A stretch of 64,000 bases of DNA, from positions 1,240,001 to 1,304,000 of the forward strand of contig JAGVRJ010000007.1 of the NCBI GenBank assembly GCA_019059635.1, read 5' to 3'. This document shows positions 47,256 through 58,509 of the stretch, one piece after another. Each line of letters opens with the position of its first letter. Within the stretch, counting starts at the first letter, position 1. This stretch comes from Proales similis (Eukaryota > Rotifera > Eurotatoria > Ploima > Proalidae). The notes below the pieces were generated by a model, which was given only the letters and a program-made list of their open reading frames with translations, was not told where the DNA came from and ran no database searches. The translations under genes were made by a program, and so were the position numbers.

Positions 47256-47846
47256 ATGACCGACAAATTTAGACCGGGAATGCTGCTCGAGGCTTTAAAT
47301 CCCAAGCTTCCGAGCGAAATTTATGTCGCTTGCGTAGAGAGGACTCTCAAGGACGGCTATCTCATGATCCGACTTGAATGCGAAGACAATATAATATTCT
47401 GTGCGCATCGGACTTCATCGCTCATACTTCCGACCGGCTTTGCTACACAAAATCAAATAAAACTAAAGCCTCCGTGTGGACACAAGCAGAACTTCGACTG
47501 GCAAACCTATCTAGAGCAGACAGGAGCCGAGTTTGCACCAATTCATCTATTCAAACGGGTAGGCAACAGAGGCAATTAAGCCGACTAAAAGCCATTTAAT
47601 TGACATAAGATGGACCCACGCAACAACAAGTTTGAGCGCGGCATGAAGCTCGAGTGTGTCGATCAGGAAAATTCGCATACAATTAATGTGGCCACTGTAC
47701 TAGCCGTGACAAGTCGTTTGATTAAAATAAGAGTGGATAATGAGAAAAAACTTTCCGAACGTTGGATTCCAGTCGATTCTCCGGACATCTACCCCATCGG
47801 TTGGGCAGAACTCTTCAACCTCAGCCTGAGACCACCATTCGGATGA
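47256..47846 (+). CDS. MBT-repeat protein 2
   Basis: Exons 47256-47558 and 47610-47846 give 179 residues, essentially two MBT repeats. The first is KFRPGMLLEALNPKLPSEIY, ending LILPTGFA, with the linker FDWQTYLEQTGAEFAPIHLF typical of MBT spacing. The second is KFERGMKLECVDQENSHTIN, ending DIYPIGWAELFNLSLRPPFG. An acceptor-like GCTATTTTAG lies 16 bases before the ATG, which fits either trans-splicing of a downstream cistron or a missed joining exon to the gene just upstream. A protein made only of two MBT repeats would be small for the family, which is why the split is uncertain. Confidence 0.7.
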
Positions 47847-48242
47847 ATATTGACTCTTGACTCCTTTTTTTGTTGAATTGTAAATGAAAGTTGTTGTAGA
47901 AAAAAATGCTCTTTTTAGGGCGCTTGCTCCTCAAAATCATCAGCGAGTAAATAAACTTGTATTAAATGCAAACAAGAAATAAAACATGACTCTCACAAGG
48001 GCTCTAGCTAAATGAAATTTTCAATTCTCAACAGCAACAACTAAGGAAAGGAAGTAGAGTTGAAGAAATATCGAATTGCATCATCAGAGGACGCGGGTGA
48101 TGGTCTTGACGTTGCGTCACCTTGGCAACCGAACCAACTAGTCAATTGCAATATGCATAATTGCGAGTCTAAAGGCAAAAAGAAACCAAAGGTCGCTTCT
48201 GCAGCCAAGATCACTCGCAAATAATCCGGATAAGAAGCAAGA
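47847..48242. other. Intergenic stretch
   Basis: AT-rich spacer with AATAAA-type signals near 47950 and 47979. No gene seen. Confidence 0.5.
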
Positions 48243-49490
48243 ATGGCCGCTAAACTGGATATCAAAGATTACTTTCGAACCATGTTCGAAAACAAGCTAT
48301 TAGTGTAATTTTTGCAATGTCACTGTTTTGGCTGCACGGTTTGACTTATTCGTGCTGGCTCTAGGAAGATGCCCGAGAGGGAAGAAGAGCATTTGACGTC
48401 GGCCACTCGTCTTCTGGAAAAGAAGCGAGAGATGGCTGAAGTCGAGGACGCACTTGCAGCGCAGAAAGAAGAGTTTCAGATGAAAATGGAGAGCCTCAAT
48501 CAACGGCGACTTGAACTCGAAAAAAAGGAACTTCAACTCAAAGAGTCAGTGATCAAATTTGACAAGTTTCTAAAGGTGGGCAGAAGCAAACATAAACATG
48601 AGCTTTGATGCTGAAATGTTTTAATGAAATTCAAAAGGAAAACGATGCTAAAATGGCCCGAGCGCTAAAGAAAGCAGAGGACGAGAGGCAACTTCAAAAG
48701 GCCAAAGACAAAGAGATTGATCGCCTCAAAAGCGAGATAGACTCACTGACAACTAAAAAAGATCAAATGAGCGTTGAAGTACACAAGTTCAGCAAATTCA
48801 ACAAATATCTCGATAGCCTGGTTAGTTTAGCTTGTTTTATTGTTTCAATTTTACTCTGCTGATTTGAAACGTTGAACAGAGCTCAGAGAGAGCCAACGAG
48901 TTTCAGGAGATACGAGAGATCATCGACCGTCACATCACACTGAGCACCAACTATCAGGATTTACTCGAGAGCGAAAAGTCAAACGAAGCATTGCTGAACG
49001 ACATGCGGCGGGACTACAACACTTATTTGGAAGTACGAGATTGATTTGAGTTGACATGATCATGACTCACTGCAATTCTGTTTAATCAAAGAGGAAAAAT
49101 CATGAAATTCTAACGATGAACAATGAACTGGCCAACCTGCAGTCCGATCTGGACTTGGCCGAAAACGAGGCTCACAAGGCGGAGAACGAATGGAATCACA
49201 TACAGTCGACCGCGGCCGGCAAGACTCTGCTTATTGGCGAAACTAGAATGTAACTAAAGCGCGTCGATCTTCTAATCAGAAAATTGTCTGACCACTCGGA
49301 ACTTAGGGCGATCAGAAATCTGTTTCAACTGGTGCAGAGACATCATAACAAGGAGGTCGACTTCAGCAAAGAGATAGACACCGACTTTCAGCTGAGAAAA
49401 GTTCAAGAGTTTGTCACTGATCTAACAAGTATCATTAACGAGCTATCACGAGAGGCCTATGCCTACTATGCGCCGCCTTCTTCGAATTAA
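48243..49490 (+). CDS. CCDC42/CFAP73-family axonemal coiled-coil protein
   Basis: Exons 48243-48304, 48365-48575, 48638-48820, 48880-49032, 49092-49249 and 49280-49490 give 325 residues. The DUF4200-type coiled coil is unmistakable: ATRLLEKKREMAEVEDALAA, QKEEFQMKMESLNQRRLELE, LKESVIKFDKFLK, ENDAKMARALKKAEDERQLQ and EFQEIREIIDRHI. Family members (CCDC42, CFAP73/MIA2) belong to a modifier of inner-arm dynein complex in motile cilia or to sperm tails. The organism therefore likely has motile cilia or flagellated sperm. I cannot separate CCDC42 from CFAP73. The first donor is AGT|GTAATT; the nearer GTGTAA would break the frame. Confidence 0.85.
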
Positions 49491-49707
49491 CTGTCTTCAA
49501 CTGTTCGCTGTCAATACGGAAAGCCGATTTCATTTCCACTGACAGGTTTCAGTCAGAAGAAAATAATAACCGAAAATATCTTGAAATCTTTAAAGAGGTA
49601 CAGAGGGGATTTAACTTTATTTTTGCTGGTAGTTCCATTTCGCCATGAAACACTCTTGAAAGAGGCATTTAGAAAATGATTTCGATCTTAACCCTCTTGA
49701 ATTAGAT

Positions 49708-51446
49708 TTAACTGGGCTGAGGTTCCTTTTGAGGTGAAGCTACTACAGACGTGAACCTGAGTGAGCTTCTTATTTGCAGTCCACTGCTCAGGGAGACGTC
49801 CGCTATGATTTGACTCGTTAAACTGGAAGAAAAAGGGCATCTAGGACGTTGGTTCTTACCCTTTTCCGGCGTGTCCGGAATAACAGGTAAAGAATTTGAC
49901 TGTTGAAAAGAGAAACGCCGCCTCAAACGCTCTTGCCGTGTGGTAATCAACGTTGCGTTCTGCTTGTGATCAGGTGTGTCCGAAATCAAGTAAGAACGTT
50001 TGGTAACGTCTTGTTCAAGAATTTGCAGCACGCTCTTCCTCGACACGGCTTAAAGGTCAGAGTTAGAAAAAAAAACTTGAAATGTTTTATTGCGCTTCAA
50101 TTACCAGGCGTGTCTTGTCGGGTTTTTTCCAGGTTCTCATTGCTCTGATGCTGAAGCAGGCGTTTGCTCGGGGACTTGTACGGCGATCTGATTTTGAGCT
50201 TTGTCTTGAACGAAAATGATTCGGTTAGAGCCAATCGACCAGACAAGTCAAGCTCCAATCTTTACCCTTTTCTTTTGTGGTATCACAATCGAACGCATGC
50301 TCGAGCTTGTCGACGGGAACAGTTCACTGGTTCGAGCGCCTCTATTTTTCGTTTTCCCAATTAGATCTTAAATTAGATCGACTAAAGCGGCTACAAGTTA
50401 CCTCTTTCGTTTGGATGCCTCACTTAGGAATATTGCGTCCACTTCTTTAGTTTTGCTTGAATCAGTTGAAATGCCTGGTTGACTGTTTAAGGTGGAAGTG
50501 GACGGTTTAGACGGCGTATCAACGTCTGATGAGAGCTCTTCAAAAAGGCTCTTGAGATTGCTGGAATGGCTTCTTGTAACTTGTTTGCTGGGCGTCACAA
50601 ATGGGTCGTTGTTCTCTTTGGACTTGGGCGAGGTTGGAGGAGTGGCTTCCTCGTGATCTTCTACAATGTCGTAGCCCAGCTCTTCCATCAGTTGGCTGAT
50701 GAACTCGGCATTGCGCGACTTGTACAGGCCATGGACACATCCCATTATGAAGCGCTCCGTTTTGAACAGCTGCTTGAACGTTTGACTGAGCCACCTCACA
50801 ATGTTTCCGATTTCCCAGACCGTATCTTCGTCAATGCTCTCCTCCTGGATAGAGCAGAGATGGTACTCAATGTGGATCAAAACCTGAAGCTGTCCTTCCA
50901 TCATGCAGGCTAGACTACTTTTCTCATCGTCTAGTTGATGCTTGCGTTTCACTTCGAATATTGTTCGAAGAGCTTTTTTGGACAGAAAATCTAACAAAAA
51001 CTCCTAAATAAGAGTAAAAATGACTTGAAATTGTTGAATAGAAGAAGAGCCAAAGTTCTCACTCGTTTGGGGAGTTTCTTTTCTTGCGCAAAGAGGCTAA
51101 TGCTCTCAATTAGCTGCTTGATTCCGTCAGACAGCGAGATTTCTTGGCGCACAACTTGTTCATACAGTTTGAAAACATGATGCTCCAAATTGCTTTGGTC
51201 ATGAAATACTGGAGTGGCTATTGAGGGCGCTGGGTAGGAGTCAGTGGCCTGTTGACTATTATCCGGCTGAGACTGGACAGCTGTGACTGACGTAGGCGAG
51301 CGGGCTTTTTGCTTGGAGAACTGGCTAATTTTGAACACTCTTTGGCTCATTACTCGCTTGAGCGAGCTTTCCAAGCGCCGCGACACGAATGGCGATGCGC
51401 CGGTCACGTTTGCTTTACTCAACTTACTCGTGCCTAGCCTGGACAT
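49708..51446 (-). CDS. Treslin/TICRR-like (Sld3-related) replication initiation factor, compact
   Basis: Exons 51063-51446, 50402-51003, 50266-50341, 50105-50204 and 49708-50048 give 500 residues. The central helical region (EGQLQVLIHIEYHLCSIQEE, VWEIGNIVRWLSQTFKQLF, FISQLMEELGYDIVE) resembles, from memory, the Sld3-Treslin domain that binds CDC45. It is followed by many proline-directed sites: SPYKSPSKR, VTPSKQ, ATPPTSPK, DTPSKP and three DTP motifs, as expected of a CDK-regulated Sld3/Treslin C-terminus that binds TopBP1. Vertebrate Treslin is about 1,900 residues, so this would be a strongly shortened version. An acceptor TTTCAG lies 8 bases before the start, so an upstream exon could add more. 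The family call rests on pattern, not alignment. Confidence 0.5.
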
Positions 51447-52218
51447 GCTATTCTGAAACAGTGTCCACTATCTCGCATCATCGTAAGGGTTGTGTTAATG
51501 TTCAAAATTAACTTAACAATGCCGTTAGTAGCCAATCACGTCGATCAGATCTTACGTCAATCAGACTAAATGACCAGACACCTTTGTCTATGATGACGCT
51601 CGACCTGCGGTCGGTCTTGCACATTCTAGGTGATGCCGGGCTGCTTGTGCGCCCTCAGTAAGTGCTAGTTTAAGAGTAGAGGGGAAATCCAGCTGATTCA
51701 ATCAAGGATTCTATTTATCTACTATCCTATAACTCCTATTGTTTAATAGATTCTTAGATGAGACTTAATCCGAATTGTTAAACCAAATCGATCTAACCAG
51801 GCGAATAGGGGAAAATAATGGATTCGATTGAATTTTTCTTCAAATCATGACTTAAAGCGTATAATTACTAACGGATTTCTTTGATTCACAAGAAAAAACT
51901 TCGCGGGAATTTGTACCACGGCCAAGGCCGATTTGTAAAAGTGATTCAACAACATGGACTCTTTGTCAGATCAAGGGTCGACAAGAGTTTGAAATTTTTT
52001 CTTTTTATTTAAAACAGCATAATATAAGGAGTCCTATTGGGTCGGTCAGTAAAACTGTCAATTAGAAAAAGAGGGAGAAGTTGACGGTAAAATAGTCCGA
52101 TTGGCGAATGGGATACATAATTAATTGCGCAAGATTCCAAAGTGCACTCTCTGTCATACGATCGGGTCAGAGGGAGAACCAGGCAAACAACACTGAGGGG
52201 CCTCGAGAAAAAAAAAAC
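51447..52218. other. Divergent intergenic region
   Basis: Between the Treslin-like gene (minus) and the AADAC-like gene (plus). A 23-codon open frame near 51581 is not supported. It ends in a run of A just before the AADAC start. Confidence 0.45.
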
Positions 52219-53445
52219 ATGCACGGTAAACTTGCGCTACTCGTTTGTCTGGCGGCTCTATTTGCATATCATGTCTATCAGCCTCTGCCTCAGGACTTCG
52301 AGCAGCCTTGGAAGTATCGCTTAATCTCGTTCGGTTCTACCTTAAACGGACACTTTGGACGGTTTCTTGAAAAGTTGGACTTGGGTCATCGGGTAAATTT
52401 GACTCGACTGGCATATCAGCTGGCGGTCGGAGCATTCAGTGTGCGAAATCACGACGACAAAATAGACATATTCGAAGAGACTGTACTAAACGTGCCAGTG
52501 CGCATCTATAGGCCGCACAATAATCAAAAACTTCGTCCGACAGTTCTTTACTTTCATGGCGGCGGCTACTTTGTCGGCTCGGCTGATACACTCGAACCAG
52601 TGACATACACGACGGCGAAAGAGACCGGCTTCCAAGTAATCTACGTGGAGTATGGACTCATTCCGGAAAACCGCTTTCCCATTCCTTTACAAGACTCGGA
52701 AAAGGTTACCGAGTACCTGATCAAGAATTACCAGACCTACCAATTAGACCTTGATCGTCTCGTTCTTATGGGCGACTCAGCCGGCGGCAACCTGGCCTGC
52801 TCGATTAGTCAAAGTTTGATAAGGAAGAAAATCGCTACCCCAAGACTTCAAGTTCTGATCTATCCGATCTTGCAATTTTTCGACTTTACTCTTCCATCTT
52901 ATCGCAAATATCTTGGAAAGAGAATCCTGGGAACCATTGATCATGAGAACTTTAAGCATTTTATTCATTATTACACGGGCCACCCAGTCGACGACAGTAT
53001 TTTCAACAACGGACACACAACCAGCGAGTTGAAAGAGAGTCTTTTGCGAACCTATGTAGATCCCAGTGTTCTACCCGATAGTCATTTTGAGAGATTCGAG
53101 CCAGAGCCCGATTTGCTAAACGACACTGCGGGAGCATACCAAGAAATAAGAGACATTTTGCTCATGCCCCAGGTCTCTCCTCTCTTGGTAAACGACCAAG
53201 AGCTTCTGGAATACACACCTGAAAGAACTCTCCTGGTAACGGTTGGCTTCGACATACTTCGTGACGACGGATTCATATACGCACACCGACTACGCAAATT
53301 AAACAAGAGCCTCGAGCATTTGCATTTTGAGAACATGTTCCATGGCATATTTGGCCTGCTTCATGGCCCGTTAAAGTTCGACTCGGCTCCAAATCTCGTT
53401 GCTAATGTTTCACAGTCAATCCGAAATATCTTTAACACTCTCTAA
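52219..53445 (+). CDS. Arylacetamide deacetylase-like lipase (AADAC/NCEH1)
   Basis: Intronless, 408 residues (human AADAC has 399). A type II signal anchor starts it (KLALLVCLAALFAYHVYQPL), followed by PLPQDFEQPWKYRLI, which matches the AADAC N-terminus. The alpha/beta hydrolase has the hormone-sensitive lipase oxyanion motif HGGGYF, the nucleophile in GDSAGGN, the acid in GFDILRDDGF and the His in NMFHGIFG. Family members are ER-membrane esterases that face the lumen and hydrolyse acyl esters or amides. The in-frame ATG at 52108 would place 37 unlike residues before the anchor, so 52219 is preferred. AATAAA at 53462 marks a very short 3' UTR. Confidence 0.92.
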   Translation: MHGKLALLVCLAALFAYHVYQPLPQDFEQPWKYRLISFGSTLNGHFGRFLEKLDLGHRVNLTRLAYQLAVGAFSVRNHDDKIDIFEETVLNVPVRIYRPHNNQKLRPTVLYFHGGGYFVGSADTLEPVTYTTAKETGFQVIYVEYGLIPENRFPIPLQDSEKVTEYLIKNYQTYQLDLDRLVLMGDSAGGNLACSISQSLIRKKIATPRLQVLIYPILQFFDFTLPSYRKYLGKRILGTIDHENFKHFIHYYTGHPVDDSIFNNGHTTSELKESLLRTYVDPSVLPDSHFERFEPEPDLLNDTAGAYQEIRDILLMPQVSPLLVNDQELLEYTPERTLLVTVGFDILRDDGFIYAHRLRKLNKSLEHLHFENMFHGIFGLLHGPLKFDSAPNLVANVSQSIRNIFNTL

Positions 53446-53461
53446 TCATTCATAGATGCTC

Positions 53462-53467
53462 AATAAA
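53462..53467 (+). terminator. Poly(A) signal AATAAA of the AADAC-like gene
   Basis: AATAAA 17 bases after the stop codon, followed by an A/T-rich run. Confidence 0.5.
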
Positions 53468-53609
53468 AGAATTTTTTTTACAATTATCGCCCCGGCTCTT
53501 TTCTGTCCGCTTTAACAGATGGATAACAGACTGCATGGACAAAGAGAATCAAGCTAAAGCCAATGATGATGGTCATTTATTCAAGAGAATTCACCTAGAC
53601 CAGACTAAT

Positions 53610-55743
53610 TCATCGCTTGAACAGAGTCTCGAGCTCAAGAGCGAATCTCGCTATTTCCGACACTTTCACTGAGCCTTGTTTACTTATGGACGAGTAGAAA
53701 AACTCGGGCGCTTGTTGACTGATTCGAAAGAGCTGCTTTAAAACTTTGCCGTTACATGGCGTTATGTTCTCTTTGATTTTTTCGCTGAATTGCTGCTGCT
53801 CGAACCAGCCTAAAACTTGCTGCTCATTCCATTTTGCAGGGTCTGAGTTGTCATCGGATTCAAGCTGATCGGTCGGTAACTCGATGGCTGAAGCTTTCAC
53901 TGTGGTTTTAGTTTGATCGATGTTGCTGTTGTTTGAAATGCTTCGAATCGTATTTATCTCGGCCATCAGGCGTCTCATGCACTCCGAATGCTCGTATTTG
54001 GTGAAATCGACAAAAATTTTTGATCCTAATATAATGCCTAGCCTAAATAAAACAATTGCAGCGACTGAATCGATCGTAGTTTTAAACACATAAAGCTGAT
54101 GAAAATTATACAGACCATCCATCAGGCTTGTACTTGGCCTGCATTATTAGAGGTACAATCGGCTTGTTGAGCTGGAACGCATACTCTGCTTCGGCACGGC
54201 AGTTTGTGCTCTGCTTGTATTTCTCGCTCATGCACATCAATACGCAAAGACTGTCCTCAATCGCTTTGGCCATTGAGTCAAGACTCGATCCGTGAATATC
54301 CTCAACATCGATCCAAACCCTGAAACCGAGATATTCAAGTGCGGCTTTTATTCGTAGGCAAAGCTCCCGATTATCGCGGTTGTAGCTTATCATTATTTGC
54401 TTTGGCTTGGTAATTTCTCCATTCATGCTTTCACTTTCGGCCACAGGTTCACTTGGATACGCGTTAGATTCCGGATCTTGTGCTCGGCCGGCAAGCGGCT
54501 CACTGCGCTCAATCGCCCACAGGATATTGCGCGAGTTCTCGATAAGAATAATCTTTTGAGGATCCGACTTTCCTGCCTGCAAAATAGAGCTCAAGAGTTC
54601 AGCATCTTGTTTGACGTGGTCTAGAATTTCTTTGTCAAAGCACAATTGACACAGCAGTTTCATTGCATAGCCCTTTTCTATCTGATTTCCCTTAAAGATT
54701 ATCAAACGAATAGTTTCAGCCATTTTGCACTCAAAGTACACTTTCTTTTTGATTGAGTCATTGACGGCCAGATGGTACATGGCATTGATCAACTCCAACA
54801 AATTCCAACAAGTGCCTTTTTTTTCGGTTTCTATCACCTCCTCTATTTGATTATCGCCTTCTCCGATATCAATTTTACGTCGAGTAACTTTCTTTTTGTT
54901 CAAACACATGGCACATTCAGATATGAGGTGAGAAATCTTTACAATCACCTCGTTGAGTTCGTAGAACTTTTGGATCTCTTCTTCGTCTGCAATAGACGCA
55001 AGTGCGATGTACGAGGCAATCTGGTAGTCCAGTAGATGTTTGGTGGCCTGATTGAACTCCAGAATAGTTTCGACTGAATTCAGACATTTCCAATCATTCT
55101 TGTGGCCATCGAAAATTTTGCTCAGATTAAGTATGCTTCCAATCGCGCCTCTAAGGTAGCGGTGAAATATCATGCTCTCCTCGGCCGATTGAGAGTTTCT
55201 GGCTGCTTCAAAATCAGCCCTAATGCTCTGGTCAGCAATAATCCTGAAGAGAGTCGTTAGACCGCCTTCGAGATGAAACTGCTCACAAAATTGAATGGAC
55301 GAGTTGGTCATCGTTCGGATCACCATCAATATTTTAAATCCGAATTCCATGTGGCGCATTTGTTCCACTTCACCTTTTATTAGTTTATAATTGGCTTCTG
55401 ACATTTTCACTAGCGTTGGAGTGAATTTGTATTTCAATATACATTTCGCAGTGCCGAACGATTTATTTTTGTGGCAAGAGGACACAATTGACTTGAGTTG
55501 ACGCAAGCTTTGATCATAGTTCAGAAATATCTCTCCAATGTCCGCGAAAGATAAAAAGTATTCGAGTGCCTGTTCGAGTTTGCTAATTCGGTCATCAGAA
55601 GCTTTTTCGCGTTCTTCCCCCTTTTCAAATTCACCAACCATTTTTAGGGAGCGTTCAGAAAGAACCAAGGTACACGCTTTAGGGGAAGCTGTAGGTAATA
55701 AGGCGGTCTCTAGGCTGAGATCGGTTGCCAAGGTTATTCGCAT
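53610..55743 (-). CDS. ARM-TIR-SAM protein
   Basis: Exons 54116-55743 and 53610-54042 on the minus strand give 686 residues. The ARM-like region runs to about residue 420 (MYHLAVNDSIKKKVYFECKM, AMKLLCQLCFDKEILDHVKQ). The TIR follows: KQIMISYNRDNRELCLRIKA, FRVWIDVEDIHGSSLDSMAK and YKQSTNCRAEAEYAFQLNKP, with the catalytic-like glutamate. The intron splits the Trp codon of DGW, as in the genes at 2.4 and 4.5 kb. Exon 2 completes the TIR (LGIILGSKIFVDFTKYEHSE) and adds a SAM-like domain (KWNEQQVLGWFEQQQFSEKI). The order ARM-TIR-SAM equals that of the gene at 22.5 kb, 30 kb away, so it is a dispersed rather than tandem paralog. NAD-cleaving activity is plausible but inferred. Confidence 0.87.
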
Positions 55744-56825
55744 TTACTTGAAAATAAGACTTATGTAAAATCTTCAAGTTAAAACCAATTGTTATTGAAT
55801 CAAAGTGAACTTTTTTTGGCTGAGGTACACATTTTACTGACTTTCGAGTCTTCACTCTCCTGCTGAAAAAACACTCGATCTCGTGTAATCTTTATTTTAA
55901 GCGATTGAAGTTTGTCTTCCTCAACCAGAGCTTCACAGAATCTTCTAGACTATTATCATTATGAATAATAGCTAGTATGGAGGCTAACTTAGCCAGAGAA
56001 TTACTAACTCGAATTTGAATTCTTGCCCTAATTTTCTTATCGGATACGTTTTCTCCGCATCAAGTTCTTTTCTGATTTTGTAGAGTCAATCACAAAATTC
56101 TTCGACTGGCTCATCGTCCATTTGTCGAGCAGACAGAAATTGCTTTATCAAGTAGACAAGTGCTCTTAAGTGTGATAAGTTGCTCTCAAGTGATAGATCG
56201 TCAATTTTTTCATAGCATCGACACATTGCTATCCATGTCTCAAATATAGTTGCTTTCTCGAATCTGGAAAGGATGGAGTCGGATAACTTATCATCAAGGA
56301 TGCACTTGGTCAAGTTTTCATCCTTTTTTGTTTTTTTGGTTTCCACTTTGATTGGTTGATTAAGAATGTAGAGCAGATTGTAATGGTCTAGTATAGCCTC
56401 ATTTCTGATCTTCCAGATTTGGAACCCACTTGCATTAAAAAATTCGAAGCCTGTTTGTAACTTCTTCCTCCATTGACCAAGTCGGTTATCCAGAGCTAGA
56501 GTACATCTGTACTTGTGTTATTTCAAAAAAAAAATTCACTTAAAAGTTTTTATTTTGTCAAAGACACAAAATATATGTAGCCCTTTATTGATCACTTAGT
56601 TCTGTACTTTAGATTCGATTAAAACAACCTTGTTAAGTCTCATGTTCCCATTACGATTGTGATCCATCTAACAACAGGCAATAAATGGATATATTATAAT
56701 TTATAAAAACGATTTATTGTCTTGTTTTCAATTAAATTTTAAATATTCTACCAGACCAAATTAAGCTGGAGCAGATATTGGAGTTGAAATATTCTTACTG
56801 CATTCTTTATAAGATGACGTTAAGC
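55744..56825. other. AT-rich intergenic region with a retroelement relic
   Basis: Holds the Copia gag fragment listed separately. Outside it (55744-56030 and 56530-56825) I see no gene. Confidence 0.5.
56040..56500 (-). mobile_element. Decayed Ty1/Copia gag fragment
   Basis: On the minus strand a frame reads KKLQTGFEFFNASGFQIWKI, then NEAILDHYNLLYILNQPI, then LSDSILSRFEKATIFETWIA, then RALVYLIKQFLSARQMDDEP. The F..W...M-like start, the LSD....F..A...W.....YE middle and the L..LK/F.....E.V.EF end are the layout of Copia-type gag (UBN2-like). A stop follows VEEFCD, and homology-like residues continue after it. No protease, integrase, reverse transcriptase or LTR was seen nearby, so it is a relic. 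Confidence 0.55.
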
Positions 56826-58410
56826 CTAATTTGCTTTCGGGCAAATGTGCATATTGGCCAAATTTTCGGTTTCCGATATTATCCCACATGCTTGAGTTAA
56901 AGTTTTAGTTCTAATCATCATTCTAAAACACTTTGCTTTTTTGTTACTTTCTCTAAACTTGATCCCGAGCTCCTTACTCAGCTCATATTCGTATCTGCGA
57001 GTTGGAACTTTGGATGATTTTGCGATTATCAGCTTTTAAAATAGTTAGGAATTATCATGGCATTGCTATGATACACTATAAATGAATATTGCCACCTCTT
57101 TGAGCGCTTGTTGTTTAGTTTGAATTATAAAGCGAGCGTTTACAAAATGGGCCCAAGAGGCACCTAAGGCAGGCTTGAGGTAGCCCTCTGTCTCGTTTTG
57201 ACCGCCTTCTTAATTTAATTTTTTCATTCCAATACAACTCGGCTTATTTTCATCATGGGTAAAAAATTAAAAAACCATTATTCCGGAATGTATTGCTCGT
57301 CACAGTGATATGATTTGTCACAAAGACCTAAGTCCGAGTCAATTTGAGCCAAGTGAGTTGAACAGCACTTCAGGGACAGCTACCGAAATTTGCAGCTGTA
57401 TGGCTAGAGATTTAAGCTGCTGCGATAGCTTCAATAAGAATCCGGTTCTTTCACCCAGAGTGCTAATATCTGTGCCGAAAAAATCTGCCCGAACTACATT
57501 TGCAACCGAATCAATGATCAGAAGTCGCGTGTCGTATGCTATGGCTATCCACTCTATTTTGCGCAGCCTTTTGCGACCAATTGAATCAATAAGGCTTAAC
57601 TTATTTTATTCGATATAAAGCCTACCAGTCCAAGAGGCCCTGTGACTTGTGGACTTTGATGCATAAAACTCGTTTCAAATATTGATGAGATATTTCACTA
57701 GAAGGGTTGAGATTTGATATCAAATCGTCCAAACTTTCAATCATATGTTAGACAAATGTAAATTGGGTGACCTTGAGTCGCTACCGTGAAGCACTGAAGT
57801 TGTTTTCCGTATCAATGTATATCACAGTGCCTTCTCTTTCTAAAAGATAACTTGCAACCATTCTTAAAAGAAACTGAGTCTTGCCCACTCCAGCTGGCCC
57901 GCACACCTTTCAATTTAAGATTATCATTTTGCATGACTGGTCGAGTAAAACTTTTGAAGTACTTCGGTTAAAAGGCCGGTCTCGAATATTTGATTCTGCT
58001 TTACAAAGTCTTCATAATAATCGGATGAGCGTGTATCGTTCTCTTTTGACGATTCAAGTTCTTGAGACAGTTTAACTAACAACTAAATATATTTCAAGGG
58101 ATTTGATAAATTCTCTCTATCTGTGTAAAGTGACATTACGGTCGTCTCTCTGATCGGTATGCTCTTTAGAATATTATTTACTATCATGCGCGCCCTGGAC
58201 AAGGAGCAGTTCAATATGTTCAACAGCTCGATGGGCGTTTTCTCCAAAATCTCCTTTCAGAAATAGTCTGCTCAAATAAAAGCGAAACTGAATTCAGACT
58301 ATGTCGGAATCTCAAACCTCTACAGTAAAGACACGAGCTTTTTCTAGCCTCAGTACCTGCCCGGTGGTGAGCACTCCCAAATTTGCCAATTTGGTCCCCA
58401 TCTTGACCAT
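56826..58410 (-). CDS. RAD51B: RAD51 paralog, RAD51B-like
   Basis: Nine minus-strand exons join in frame to 357 residues: 58357-58410, 58140-58253, 57963-58082, 57785-57906, 57626-57733, 57384-57567, 57276-57327, 57096-57208 and 56826-57032. A helical N-terminal domain (VLTTGQEILEKTPIELLNIL) precedes the RecA core: LTEVCGPAGVGKTQFLLRMV (Walker A), VIYIDTENNFSASR, TRLLIIDSVANVVRADFF (Walker B), VFVTNHIT, then KPALGASWAHFVNARFIIQT and LIIAKSSKVP. Length and the YIDTE..FSA.R and SVA.VVR..F segments fit RAD51B best; RAD51D and XRCC3 are less likely. RAD51B works in the BCDX2 complex of homologous recombination. No exon exceeds 207 bases, so it is easily missed. It begins about 100 bases after the MYBBP1A stop on the same strand. 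Confidence 0.82.
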
Positions 58411-58509
58411 AGAACATTTAGCTTACGCAATAACTTGATTGTGCTCAGGTAAAAGAGCGTCGTCTGACGCGCAACTGCTCACACGAATTAATGAGTTTGT
58501 ATTTGGCTA

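Noticed and set aside
51569-51661. Short plus-strand frame with MMTLDLRSVLHILGDAG, followed by a donor-like GTAAGT
   Set aside because: Only 23 codons, with no following exon that continues it and no homology.
52108-52218. Upstream in-frame ATG extending the AADAC-like protein by 37 residues
   Set aside because: It would put unrelated polar residues before the signal anchor; the family starts right at the anchor, matching the ATG at 52219.
57310-57618. Plus-strand 102-codon frame
   Set aside because: The minus strand encodes RAD51B Walker B here (LLIIDSVANVV); the plus frame is its shadow.
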